A stretch of 64,000 nucleotides of DNA, taken from Isoetes taiwanensis. Lineage: Eukaryota; Streptophyta; Lycopodiopsida; Isoetales; Isoetaceae. The position numbers and the translations under genes were made by a program. The notes below the pieces were generated by a model that saw nothing but the letters and a program-made list of their open reading frames with translations, made no database searches and was not told the DNA's origin. The stretch's first letter is position 1, and each line of letters begins with the position of its first letter. The DNA lies in NCBI GenBank assembly GCA_021234155.1, contig JAJEKV010000018.1:18114177-18178176 (forward strand), in the 5' to 3' direction. This document shows positions 12,988 through 24,639 of this stretch, piece after piece.

Positions 12988-14108
12988 ACAGGTCAGAAGC
13001 TGAGTTGATACTGGAGGCTTGTCATGAAGGAATTTGTGGAGGCCACTATGCAGCTGACACAACTGCAAAGAAAATACTCAGGTCTGGATATTATTGGCCT
13101 AGCTTGTTTAAAGATTGTGTTATGAGACCATTAAGAGATGCCATAAATGCCAGATACATGGAAGAAAAATTCTTCAGCCTGCTGCTTTGACTAGCATCAC
13201 GTCTCCAGGTCCATTCCAGACTTGGGGACTAGACTTCATAGGACCTATAAATCCAAACTCTCCCTCTCAGCATGAATACATACTAGTGGCAACAGATTTC
13301 TTCACCAAGTGGGCAGAGGCTGTCCCATTGAGACAAGCAAATGCCCTAACAACTCGCTGTGTTCCTCCATGAAAACATATGCACTAGGTTTGGCATCCCT
13401 CCGAAAATAGTTTTCGCTGTGAGGCACTTTCGGTTCATGAATGATGTGATCAGCAACCTGCTAAAAACCTTGAAAGTAAAGCATGTGAAAAGCTCAGCAT
13501 ACTACCCTCAAGGCAATGGCCAGGCTGAATCTACCAACAAGGTGCTAAAAGCTATTCTCAAGAAAACAATAGAGGTGCATAAAAAAGATTGGCACCTTAA
13601 ATTACATGATGCACTTTGGGCATATAGAACCACAATTAAAAGTGCTACTAATCATACACCTTTTGCTCTTGTCTATGGTGTTGAGGCTGTTGTTCCAGTG
13701 GAATTGGAGTTGCCCTCATTAAGGTTAGCTCTAAAGATTCAAATGCAGATAGAGGAAGCATACAGGGAAAGGTTTGATAGGTTGCTCCATCTAGAAGAAG
13801 AGAGGTTTGAAGCAGAGAATACCATGTTACTAAAGAAAGCAAAGGATGCAGCAGCATTCAAGGCCATTCACAAATTGCAAGGAAGTTTCAAAGAGGGAGC
13901 TAGTTCTCAAGTGGGACAAGGCAAAGGAAAAACATGTTGTAAATTTGACTGCTTATGGGAAGGGCCATACAAAATCTGTGGACAAGCAGGTACAAATTCT
14001 TACTTCCTGGAAGATATCACAACAGGTCAGCAGCTCATGAACCCTATAAACATATTGCATCTGAAAAGGTATTGGCAACAACATATTTGTATGAGTTTGT
14101 TTGAATAG
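12988..14108 (+). pseudogene. Inverted integrase copy, best preserved of three
   Basis: This is the same integrase as in units A and B but on the plus strand, with few frame breaks. The zinc-binding half is at 13010-13190 (CHEGICGGHYAADTTA). The core starts with TWGLDFIGP at about 13220, carrying the first catalytic Asp. The 249-residue frame from 13359 contains RFGIPPKIV, AYYPQGNGQAES with the catalytic Glu, and LWAYRTTIKSATNHTPF. The second catalytic Asp, expected just after RFGIPPKIV, is missing: this copy reads FAVRHF there, while unit A reads SD. The enzyme as written would be inactive. It ends near 14108 after an HLKRYW segment. Confidence 0.85.
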
Positions 14109-15053
14109 AATAGTTATTGGATAGTTAGCCATTTGAGTTATTAGAGACACTAGCTTTAAAATTAATAGGCATGTTCCTTAAAGATGTGGATGCTTGTGCT
14201 CTTTTAGTGTTATTTTGAAATTGCTTTTATAAAAAAAAAAAAAAAAAAAGAGAGAAAAAAAGAAAAAAAGGAAAAAAGGGAAAATAGGTTTAACTTTTGA
14301 TATCTTGTGTGTATTATGATGTCTTGAGTTGAGTTCACAAATCCATGAAAGCATAGGAGGAGTTGTTTTCTAACACATATAGAACTTGTCATGACAGGTT
14401 CATCAATCTGAATAATCTCCACCTGAGCAAACAGTTGCCTTCCAATTCATATCAACCAAAATTCTTCACTGATGCAGGATCCCAAACAACTAAATATTAC
14501 CACAATTAGCTGGGAGGACGTGGTACTAACATCATATTTTTTTCCACACCTGCAGGTTCACTTGATACATTCCATTCATGTTCATCTGCCTTTGTTCCAT
14601 TCTCATCTAGCCCTTGCTTCCCAAATCTTTTTCAAAAGAGAAAACACAGCCTGCTACCTTTCATCAGCCTTCCATAAAGGTAGCTCAAGTTTTAGAAAAA
14701 GTAAAAAAAAACACTCCCAACTCAAGTCACTGTTCCTGCTCCACACATATCTCAAAAGAAGTCAAGCAAGTCAAGTCAGGTCATGAGTCAACTCACCCTC
14801 AGAGTCAAGTCCCTGTTCCCACTCCATATAAACATCCTTCTGAAGACATCCATTCAAACATCACTCACATCCTTATGTCCATCTGTTCAGACTTTCCCCA
14901 ACATCATTTCCATTGTTTTTCATCTCTTTTTTATCACCCTTGCCGCCCATATTCTCAGAATTTCCATTCTCTTGCACTACCATCACCATTCTTCATTATA
15001 TTTTGCTCACAAGGCTGAGGGGACCAGCCATTCCTTTTCCTTGTTTAGCATGA
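14109..15053 (+). other. Inverted copy of the integrase-to-LTR non-coding region
   Basis: It is the reverse complement of 6894-7880 and 19254-20150. It includes a poly(A) run at 14229-14250 that corresponds to the T-runs of the other copies. The 104- and 134-residue frames here are not kept in the other copies and look accidental. Confidence 0.7.
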
Positions 15054-16137
15054 TGTTGCCCTCGCTATGGCAACATGGCAAAGTGCCATCAAATCTTTTT
15101 TATGTTGCAGGAAAAAGAAGATACTATGTTGAAGAACCAAGTGAAGACATTGAATTGGAATCAAGATCACACATTGAGAGGACCTAAGCATCTAGAAGTT
15201 TGAAGACCCCTATGAAGTTTGCAAGCTATTAAAGTGGTATCTTTTCTCCTTCATATTGTCATTTCTATTCTCCTACCTCACACTCCACATTTCCAACGTT
15301 CCATTACCCCATACTATCATACATCTCACACATAGCCTTTTGTTCCATAGTTGACCTACCACTACCTAAGGCACATTTTCAAAGTTGTTACACAAAAAGG
15401 ATTGCCTAAGCATCAAGTTCTACATCATATTTTTTTTCATCATATCATTCCATTATCACACACTCCATACCATGTGGCTATAAAAAAAAAAAAGAAGAAG
15501 CATTTGAAAAGCTAAACACGAGTTTGCCTAGTCACCACCTCCAAGTGACATGGCATGATGACTAGATACATATGTCATCACTTACAAAGCCACATTGGTC
15601 CACTCACCATTTGCCACTTCCATATATCATTCACCAAGTTGCCACCTAAGCAACAAGTGTCCACATCACCACATCACTCCATACCATTACATCACTCAAC
15701 ATCATTCCACATCATCACATCACCTTGCATCATCAAATGATGACTAGGCAAATGTTGACCAAACCCAAAAAGTTGGTCAACCATAAGATTGAAATGATTG
15801 ATAAATGTGCCTATTAGCCTTGTTCTCCCTCCTTGCCACCTCACCAAATCCCATGTCTAATGCCTACTCACCCCATTCATTTTTCCTACAAAAATCAAAA
15901 GTATTGCATTTGAGAGTTTGATGATACCACCTGATAGCTCTCATGGAATCATGCCACCTGGCACAAAAAAAATTTGAAAAAAGAGTGCATATTGACCTTC
16001 TAAATGGCTTTCTTGGGAAACGTGCTTCATTTGAAAAAATGGCAAAACCTACCTACATCTACCCCCCATCTATCTACCCTCTCATCCTCTGCCAAGTGGC
16101 GTCCCCCCTGGCATGCCAAGTCGAAACACGAGCCGAA
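15054..16137 (+). repeat. Inverted, truncated LTR
   Basis: It starts TGTTGCCCT, the reverse complement of the LTR right end, and follows the LTR inward for about 1.1 kb until sequence identity stops at about 16137. Together with 12988-15053 it forms an inverted integrase-to-LTR block. Confidence 0.8.
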
Positions 16138-16603
16138 GTACACCAAAATGTAACTTGTGCCATAGGAGATTTTGAAAAAAATGATGATAGTATTTAGCCT
16201 TGGGGTAGGGCTTAAAAATGCAAAGGGGCTATGTCATAAAGATATTGGGGATGTAAGATAGAGTCGCACAAACAAAAAGATGTCAAGTTGCTAGCCAAAG
16301 TGTCCAACAAGATGTGTAACAAGGTGAATGATAATTTTTTTCACAATAAGGAAGTGGCAAGATAAGATATGTGAAGGTGCAATAAAGGCAATAATGTGTG
16401 CAAGGTATGGCCAAGGCATAACAAAAGGTAAATAAAAAATAATAAGTGGTAAAAGGCAACGTGATAAGTGGGGAAAATAATGAAAGTATGGTGTCACGAA
16501 AGGGCAAGAGACAAAAAAAAGTGGTTAAAAATAGCATGTGGCTAAGGAAGATATACGTGGAAAAAATAAAGTAGTGGCAAAAATAAAATATGATAGGAAA
16601 AAG
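16138..16603. other. Filler DNA of unknown origin between LTR fragments
   Basis: About 466 bp are found nowhere else in the window. The stretch is AG-rich on the plus strand, with simple runs, and has no gene I can support. It lies exactly between an inverted and a direct LTR fragment, so it is either filler from a repair event or the remnant of another insertion. Confidence 0.5.
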
Positions 16604-16909
16604 AACACGAGGCCTGCACAATAAGAGCATGCTATTTTCAGGGCTAAAAAGTCAGTCTGTAATTTGAGAAGTATGTCTGAGCATCTAATGAGCATGAAAA
16701 GTATGACAGACTTTTAAAACATCAGTGGGTTGATCTTTCTCCCCCCCTTTTTTTTTAGTTTTTCCTTTCCTAAATGATTGTACCAATGCAGCTAGAGCTT
16801 TGTATGTGACCAGGTGCAGAGGTATGGCTTTTTCTTCCCATTTCTAGAATTAATTCAAACACAAATGCATCAAATGATATTTTCCAAGGTCAGATTTTCA
16901 TTAAACTGG
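16604..16909 (-). repeat. Short LTR fragment joined to a primer-binding site
   Basis: It matches LTR1 from about 4990 to 5295 and then breaks off within ATTAAACTGGAATC, running directly into the primer-binding site of LTR2. The join removes all of the gag and protease sequence that should follow that site in unit A. Confidence 0.75.
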
Positions 16910-16928
16910 AATCTCGGTAGGACCTCCA
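16910..16928 (-). promoter_or_regulatory. Primer-binding site next to LTR2
   Basis: The plus strand reads AATCTCGGTAGGACCTCCA, the form of a tRNA 3' end with CCA, three bases from the LTR2 edge. It is identical to the site beside LTR3. It shows that LTR2 once served as the 5' LTR of the left unit. Confidence 0.8.
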
Positions 16929-16931
16929 AAA

Positions 16932-19253
16932 TGTTGATGGCAAACCTGGCTAAACCACCAACCTCAGGTCAAAGAAGCACTAATCTTGGTCTAGGACCTC
17001 CAGATCACTTGAGGTGATCATTCTCAGGCTAAAATATCTGCTTTTAAACTTCCGTAAAACAAGATTTCACTAGTTTCCCAAAAGCCAAAAAGATAGTCTT
17101 ATTCTAACAGTACGTAAATTAATGCATTCAACATTTTGAACCCAAACAAGCATAGCATGTTACCATGATATCCAAGAAAGTGTTGGAGAAAGTCTATGCA
17201 AAGAATCCCTCACCGGTTGGTGAGAAATAATGATTCTTGACTAAGTCGGTTGGTCAATGGATCTGAGAGTGCACTCAATTTTGCCAAATAAGAATGGTGA
17301 TGAATTTTCAATCCAACTAAATTTAGACAAGGAACACGCAGGGCCCGCATAATAAGAGCATGCTATTTTCGTGGCTAAAAAGTCACCAGAATTTGAGAAG
17401 TATGTCCGAGCATCTAATGAGCATGAAAAGTATGACGACTTTTAAAACATCGCTGGGTTGATCTTTTCTTTTTTTTTTTAGTTTTTCCTTTCCTAAATGA
17501 TTGTACCAATGCAGCCTAGAGCTTTGTATGTGAAAAGTGAGAGGTATGGCTTTTTCTTCCCATTTCTAGATGAATGGCTTTTTCTTCCCATTTCTAGAAT
17601 TAATTCAAACACAAATGCATCAAATGATATTTTCCAAGGTCAGATTTTCATTAAACTGGAATCAAAGTCATCACATTTGACGCCATGTTAATGATCAAGA
17701 TGATCAATCAACGTGACATCTCTAAAACATACAAATCGTGGAATTTTTGGATACAAATCAATCATAATATGCCTCGTGATAGATCTCTTAAGGTGAGGAG
17801 GAACTCTCAAAGATCAATTCGACTTCACACTTCAGGTACTTCGCTTTTGAATCGCCAAGAAAAGCCCACACTTTTCTCTCGCTGAATGAATCCCCTTTAA
17901 AAACTCGTTTCCCACGGATCTTGGCAAACGGATCTTGGCCATGTTTTTTGGTTGGTTTAGATATTTCTTTGGGTGTAACAGACAGAATGGTTAGCCAATG
18001 TAATGATTGCTCTGGCTCAATCGACAAAAACAAGTTCTTGGCAAGTCACATTTTTAGGGTTCTGAGTTTTCTTGAGAGCAATTATCCCACGTGCAAAAAA
18101 TCAGAAAAGAGGCTAAGGTATAAATAGAGAGCTATTTTCCTCTCTTGATTACGTGTCTTCCTCCCACGCCAAGCTCGGCTCGGTTTCGGAACTTGGCATG
18201 CCGGGGGGGCCCACTTGGCGAGGATGAGAGGGTAGATAGATGGGGGTAGATGTAGGTAGGTTTTGCCATTTTTCAAATGAAGCACGCTTCCCAAGAAAGC
18301 CATTTAGAAGGTCAATATGCACTCTTTTTCAAATTTTTTGTGCCGTGTGGCATGATTCCATGAGGGCTATCGTGTGGTATCATCAAACTCTCAAATGCAA
18401 TACTTTTTGGATTTTTTTGTAGGAAAAATGAATGGGGTGAGTAGGCATTAGACATGGATTTGGTGAGGTGGCAAGGAGGGAGAACAAGGCTAATAGGCAC
18501 ATTTATCAATCATTTCAATCTTATGGTTGACCAACTTTTGGGTTTGGTCAACATTTGCCTAGTCATCATTTGATGATGCAAGGTGATGTGATGAAGTGGA
18601 ATGATGTTGAGTGATGTAATGGTATGGAGTGATGTGGTGATGTGGACACTTGTTGCTTAGGTGGCAACTTGGTGAATGATATATGGAAGTGGCAAATGGT
18701 GAGTGGACCAATGTGGCTTTGTAAGTGATGACATATGTATCTAGTCATCATGCCATGTCACTTGAGGTGGTGACTAGGCAAACTCTTGTTTAGCTTTTCA
18801 AATGCTTTTTTTTTTTTTTTTTATAGCCACATGGTATGGAGTGTGTGATAATGGAATGATATGATGAAAAAATATGATGTAGAACTTGATGCTTAGGCAA
18901 TCTTTTTTGTGTAACAACTTTGAAAAAAATGTGCCTTAGGTAGTGGTAGGTCAACTATGGAACAAAAGGCTATGTGTGAGATGTATGATAGTATGGGGTA
19001 ATGGAACGTTGGAAATGTGGAGTGTGAGGTAGGAGAATAGAAATGACAATATGAAGGAGAAAAGATACCACTTTAATAGCTTGCAAACTTCATAGGGTCT
19101 TCCAAACTTCTAGATGCTTAGGTCCTCTCAATGTGTGATCTTGATTCCAATTCAATGTCTTCACTTGGTTCTTCAACATAGTATCTTCTTTTTTTCCCCT
19201 GCAACATAAAAAGATTTGATGGCACTTTGCCATGTTGCCATAGCAGGGCAACA
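16932..19253 (-). repeat. LTR2, shared by both units
   Basis: This full 2322-bp LTR has the same termini as LTR1 and LTR3. It has a primer-binding site on its left and the integrase-side interior of unit B on its right, so it is both the 3' LTR of B and the 5' LTR of A. No target duplication adjoins it. Confidence 0.85.
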
Positions 19254-20150
19254 TCATGCTAAACAAGGAAAAGGAATGGCTGGTCCCTCAGCCTTGTGGA
19301 GCAAAATATGACGTAAGAATGGTGATGGTAGTGCAAGAGAATGGAAATTCGAGAATATGGGCAGCAAGGGTGATAAAAAGAGATGAAAAACAATGGAAAT
19401 GATGTTGGGGAAAGTCCGAACAGATGGACATAAGGATGTGAGTGATGTTTGAATGGATGTCTTCGGAAGGATGTTTATATGGTGGGAATGTGGACTTGAC
19501 TCGAGGGTGAGTTGACTCATGACCCGACTTGACTTGTTTGACTTCTTTTTGAGATATGTGTGGAGCAGGAACAAGTGACTTGAGTTGGGGAGTTTTTTTT
19601 TTTTTACTTTTTCTAAAACTTGAGCTACCTTTATGGAAGGTCGATGAAAGGTAGCATCAGCTGCGGTTTCTCTTTTGAAAAGATTTGGGAAGCAAGGGCT
19701 AGATGAGAATGGAACAAAGGCAGATGAACATGAATGGAATGTATCAAGTGAACCCGCAGTGTGGAAAAAAATATGATGTTAGTACCACGCCCCTCCCAGC
19801 CTAATTGTGGTAATATTTAGTTGTTTGGGATCCTCGATCGAAGAAGAATTTTGGTTGATATGAATTGGAAGGCAACCGCTTGCTCGTGGAGATTATTCAG
19901 ATCGATGAACCTGTCATGACAAGTTCTATATGTGTTAGAAAACAACTCCTCCTATGCTTTTCATGATCGGAACTCAACCTGCAAAGATCATAATACACAC
20001 AAGATATCAAAGTTAAACCTATTTTCCTTTTTTCTTTTTTTCTTTTTTTTCTCTTTTTTTTTGTTTTATGAAAGCAATTTCAAAATAACACTAAAAGAGC
20101 ACAAGCATCCACATCTTTAAGGAACATGCCTATTAATTTTAAAGCTAGTG
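19254..20150 (-). other. Non-coding 3' region of unit B
   Basis: It is the counterpart of 6894-7880, with a T-rich tract near 20023-20065. No gene is supported. Confidence 0.6.
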
Positions 20151-21300
20151 TCTCTAATAACTCAAATGGCTAACTATCCAATAACTATTCTATTCAAACA
20201 AACTCATACAAATATGTTGTTGCCAATACCTTTTCAGATGCAATATGTTTATAGGGTTCATGAGTCATTGACCTGTTGTTGTGATATCTTCCAGGAAGTA
20301 AGAATTTGTACCGCTTGTCCATGGCTCCTTCCCATAAGCAATCAAATTTACCCTGCTTGTGGTTTTCCTTTTGCCTTGTCCCACTTGAGAACTAGCTCTC
20401 CCTCTTTGAAACTTCCTTGCAATTTGTGAATGGCCTTGAATGCTCACTGCATCCTTTGCTTTCTTTAGTAACATGGTATTCTCTCGCTTCAAACCTCTCT
20501 TCTTCTAGATGGAGCAACCTATCAAACCTTTCCTCTGATGCTTCCTCTATTTGCATTTGAATCTTTAGAGCTAACCTTAATGAGGGCAACTCCAATTCCA
20601 CTGAACAACAGCCTCAACACCATAGACAAGAGCAAAAGGTGTATGATTAGTAGCACTTTTTAATTGTGGTTCTATATGCCCAAAGTGCATCATGTAATTT
20701 AAGGTGCCAATCTTTTTTATGCACCTCTATTGTTTTCTTGAGAATAGCTTTTAGCACCTTGTTGGTAGATTCAGCCCGCCATTGCCTTGAGGGTAGTATC
20801 TTTCGAGCTTTTCACATGCTTTACTTTCAAGGTTTTAGCGGGGTTGCTGATCACATCATTCATGAACCTGAGTGCCTCTGGTTTAAACTATTTTCGTGAG
20901 GGATGCCAAACCTAGTGCATATGTTTTCATGGAGGAACCTCGGCAGGTTGTTAGGGCATTTGCTTGTCTCAATGGGACAGCCTCTGCCCACTTGGTGAAG
21001 AAATCTGTTGCCACTAGTATGTATTCATGCCGAGAGGGAGAGTTTGGATTTATAGGTCCTATGAAGTCTAGTCCCCAAGTCCGAATGGACCTCGAGACGT
21101 GATGCTAGTCAGCAAAGCAGTCAAGAATTCTTCTTCCATGTATCCGCATTTATGGCATCTCCTAATGGTCTCATAACAATCTTTTAAACAAGCTAGGCCA
21201 ATAATATCCGGACACTGAGTATTTTCTTTTGCGGTTGTGTCACCGTGATAGTGGCCTCCACAAATTCCTTCATGACAAGCCTCCAAGATTAACTCACTTC
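20150..21300 (-). pseudogene. Integrase of unit B, frameshifted
   Basis: The frames carry CHEGICGGHY (about 21280) and RRCHKC (about 21160) from the zinc-binding half, and later the ELELPSLRLALKIQM segment (about 20590) and C-terminal pieces. It reads in the same order as the inverted copy at 12988-14108 but is broken more often. Many breaks fall where this copy has CGG or CCG against CAG or CTG in the inverted copy. Confidence 0.8.
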
Positions 21301-21459
21301 CGACTGGTCAACACACCTCGAAGGATACCATCTTGATCAATCTTACATAATACCTCTCCAATCATCCCAGAGGTTTTTGCTTTTTCTCTGAATCTCCTCA
21401 CCGGCCGCTTGTAAAGTTTTCTCGGCACCTCCTTATCTTTGGAGAAACTTGATGATTTC

Positions 21460-22430
21460 ATCCCCGCCAATCTTCTTGCATCTTGCTAGATAGCACAAGG
21501 TTAGTAGCAATCTCACACACTTCATCAGTGCTCAAACCATTAAAATCTTCAAACTCAAACACCTTGTTGGTCAAATAATCACTAGGACTTTTAATTGTTT
21601 TGACAGTTCTAACATTTAAATTGTAATCCTGTATCTTGCAAGCCCATCTACATAATTTAGCCTTACTCTGAGTTTTCTGGAACAGCATGGGAATAGGATT
21701 TTGATGCATCATTACTTTTACCTCATTGGGTAAAAGCATGTTAGGGTGTACCACTTTTGGAACCTGCAAAAGTACATACACTAGGTACTTCAGAACTGGG
21801 TACTTTCTCATTTTTCTTTTCATTAAAACTAATACAAAAATCCAAAATAAAAGTCAAGGACATAGTAATATTCGAAGTTAAGGTAAAGATAATGCTATCA
21901 GAGACCAATATATATATAAAAAGTTCTAAAACATACCTTTATTGAGATATTATATTGGTACCCAAGACTCCAAGCTACCTTTTTAGGTACCTTTTGGTCA
22001 CTAAATAATACTTTTTAAGGGACACCCTAACATGCTTTTTACCCCATTGTGCTTTGAACTATATGACCAAGCCTTTGTAGGAAAAACATTATTCCATGCA
22101 TTTTTTTTCCATTCTAGGGTATCTGTTTGCCAAATTTTGTGGCAAAAGATATTATCCCATGCTTGCATGAGTGCTATGCCTACAGCCTTTGCTAGTGACA
22201 CTCGATATATGCCCGGAATGGTTGAGCAAGGTCCGGTGGTTTCAGAATCTCCGATTGGCATATGGAAGTTATCAACGTGTCAAATGCAAACTTTGACATT
22301 CATCCGGTCCATTCTATTGCAATAAATTTGCTCTCATTCTTATTATACTTGCCAACACGGTCGAGCTGCCAAAGGACTTATGATGTGTGAAAAGTTAGGC
22401 ACATACATTCTCAAAAAAACTTGTCAAGCC
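21460..22430 (-). pseudogene. Classical RNase H and linker of unit B, split by a MITE
   Basis: After the RT come segments for an RNase H/tether region. AVGIALMQAWDNIFCHKIW near 22180 is the end of the RNase H core. The NLNVRTVKTIKSPSDYLTNK stretch near 21600 leads into the integrase. The 317-bp MITE at 21728-22044 interrupts the frame. Unit A (9290-9750) lacks this insertion. Confidence 0.7.
21728..22044. mobile_element. MITE inserted in unit B (317 bp)
   Basis: The ends are inverted: GGGTAAAAGCATGTTAGGGT at the left and the reverse complement of nearly the same sequence at the right, with one extra A. CATT flanks both sides (21724-21727 and 22045-22048). Unit A shows the single CATT empty site near 9365. 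The interior is AT-rich and non-coding. The superfamily is uncertain because a 4-bp duplication is not diagnostic. Confidence 0.9.
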
Positions 22431-22439
22431 CATGAAACT

Positions 22440-23400
22440 CTTTCACTTTTTAAGGTTTTAGGTGGAGCTAATTTCTTCAAAGCCTCCATTTTTCCTTCTC
22501 GACACTTTAATACCTTGAGTAGATACCTCATGACCTAGCAATTCACCTTTAGAATAGAAGAATACACACTTCTTTGGATTCAAACACACTCCACCTCCTT
22601 TTACGCACAATTCCATTGTCATTGTCGGCAATTCCATATGCTTAGTTAGAGAAGATCCTAGGCACAAATCATCCAAGAAAACTCTAAAGTTTGATATTGG
22701 CATGCTTTGAAATATTTTATCCATTGCTCTTTGAAAGGTAGCAGATGCATTCATCAAGCCAAAAAGGCATTTTCATCATGGCAAAAGTGCCCCAAGGGGT
22801 TATGAAAGAGGTCTTGGCTTGATCTTTTTATCTTGATTTGATTGAAACCGAAAATCCATCTAAAAAGGAATATATTTCCTTTACAGCAGGTTGCATGTAA
22901 CACTTCTTCTAGAAATGGTAATGGATAACAATCTTTAATAGTGGCCTTGTTTAGATCCCCGTCAGAATCTATACAAATCCTAATGCTCTTATTTTTCTTT
23001 TCATTTGGAACAATGCAAGACAGCCTAATGTGGTTTGTTATCTCTTTAATAACCTCGGCTTCTTTCATCTTTAATAATTCCTCTCCTCGATCGTGGTAAG
23101 CAAGTGATGCATTTATTCTTCTCGAAGTTTTTGCATTACTGTGTTTAGCATCTTCCTTTATCTTTATTTCAAATTCATGCATGTCGGGCCCTCACTCCCA
23201 CTAATTTCAGATAATCCCGTGCAAATACATCTTTCCAACTCTCAAAGAAAATTTTTAAGGAGGCCTCATCTTTGCTATCAAAAGATCCCCAAGGAAAAGT
23301 GTTCTTACCTGTCCATTTTTGTTGATAGTTAACTCTTTTACCTCTTTCTCTTTGCTGTGCATCTATCACGAATAGGATATAGTTGTGTTGCATCTTCCTT
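22440..23400 (-). pseudogene. Reverse transcriptase of unit B, frameshifted
   Basis: The reading order on the minus strand is: linker with GSFDSKDEASLK (about 23290), WKDVFARDYLKLVG, the 142-residue frame with HEFEIKIKEDAK and DLNKATIKDCYPLPFLEEVL (23182-22754), then the palm with FRVFLDDLCLGS (about 22690) and the thumb-side LLGHEVSTQGIKVS block. These are the RT motifs of Ty3/gypsy elements. Frame breaks near 22755 and elsewhere separate the parts. It is about as long as a normal RT, so the domain is complete in content. Confidence 0.85.
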
Positions 23401-23439
23401 GTTCAATTCATCTTCATTTATAGCTCCCTCACCAAATAG

Positions 23440-23901
23440 TCAAGGAGCACGGCGGTTTCTGCAAAGTGCATCCGCCTCACAATTCTCTTCTCTAGGTATA
23501 TGTTTGATCTCCCAAGCCTTGAACTTGCTTAGCAATTGCAATACCCTTTTCTTTGAGTTCTCGACATGTCTTGTTTTTTTGTCCGATACTCTCCGCCATG
23601 GGTCATGCATATCAGTTTGAGAGTCACCAAAGATAGATATATTAGTCAAACCTAAAGCCAAAGACTCCTCTAAGCCAGCTATAAGTGCCTTATATTCAGC
23701 CATATTTGAAGTAATTCTTTCATGTACTCTACCAACTTTGGATAAGAGTTTATTGGCAGAGTTTCTGATTACAGCTGCAGAAGATGCTATATTCAATTTG
23801 ATTGAAATTTCACCATCAAACCACAACACACCTCTATTGAGTTTTGCTTCCATGTCAAGGTCACCTAAAACAGGCCTCAGATGATTTCTATTGGTTTGCA
23901 T
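23440..23901 (-). pseudogene. RNase H-like domain upstream of RT, unit B
   Basis: The 153-residue frame carries the full RNase H1-type signature. The four acidic catalytic positions are LWFDG, NMAEYKALIAGLE, IFGDSQ, and the Asp of ENCEADAL after HIPREEN. It lies between protease and RT in reading order, while a separate, more decayed RNase H follows the RT. A second RNase H is known from Tat elements; its placement before the RT is the unusual point. Unit A has the same order at 10917-11408. Confidence 0.85.
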
Positions 23902-23999
23902 ACAGAGATAGGCATTTTTAACACACCTGGCTCATCTTCAATCAACATGTCTTGTTCTATAAAGTTGTACAGATTAGCATCACCTGTTTTGTTGTATAG

Positions 24000-24345
24000 A
24001 GTTACAGTTCTTGCTCCATTTGAAATAGTACACCGCCCCTTTGGGACTGCATGTGTCTAGCATCAAATAGACAACCACCTCCTTCCCAAAGAACAAGTCA
24101 TATATGTCGGGCCACATCACGCTTATCTTCAAAAGCCACAACTATGAAACTTGCCTCAACAATTATACCTTCAATTTCTATTGGCACCCTTGTCACTAGT
24201 CCTATAGGTTTTATTTTAGCAATGACCTCAATATGACAGTGATGGTTGAGTGACAAAGAAGACCACATTTCTTCATTACATGCCGAGGCATGACATTTAA
24301 TGGGGAGCCTCCATCTAGCAAGACCCTAGACAAATGCAAGTTACC
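24000..24345 (-). pseudogene. Retroelement aspartic protease, unit B
   Basis: On the minus strand, 24330-24260 reads VLLDGGSPLNVMPRHVM, a retroviral-type aspartic protease active site in the LDGGS form common in plant Tat elements. The following strand region runs toward 24000 with stops. It lies between Gag and the upstream RNase H, as expected. It is broken by frameshifts. Confidence 0.75.
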
Positions 24346-24639
24346 TAAACTAGCCGAGCAAGTAAAGGCACTGGATCTTTTTTTCTTCTTGAGTTAATAC
24401 AACTTTCTCTGTCTCCTCATGCACATCAAGAAATGAAATTTGTTCAACATCATTACACTTCAATATTTTTCTCTATAGCTAGGTGCAATTTTGAGAAGCG
24501 TGGAGGAGATCTATGCTCACTTTAGAACTTTTTTAGGATCATGTCTAGCTCATCTAACTCTTTGTCCTTTTATTAAACTTCTCAAAAGGAGGTGGAGCTA
24601 TTACACTGAACTTCTTTGTTGACAGGAAGGTTCTTGCTC

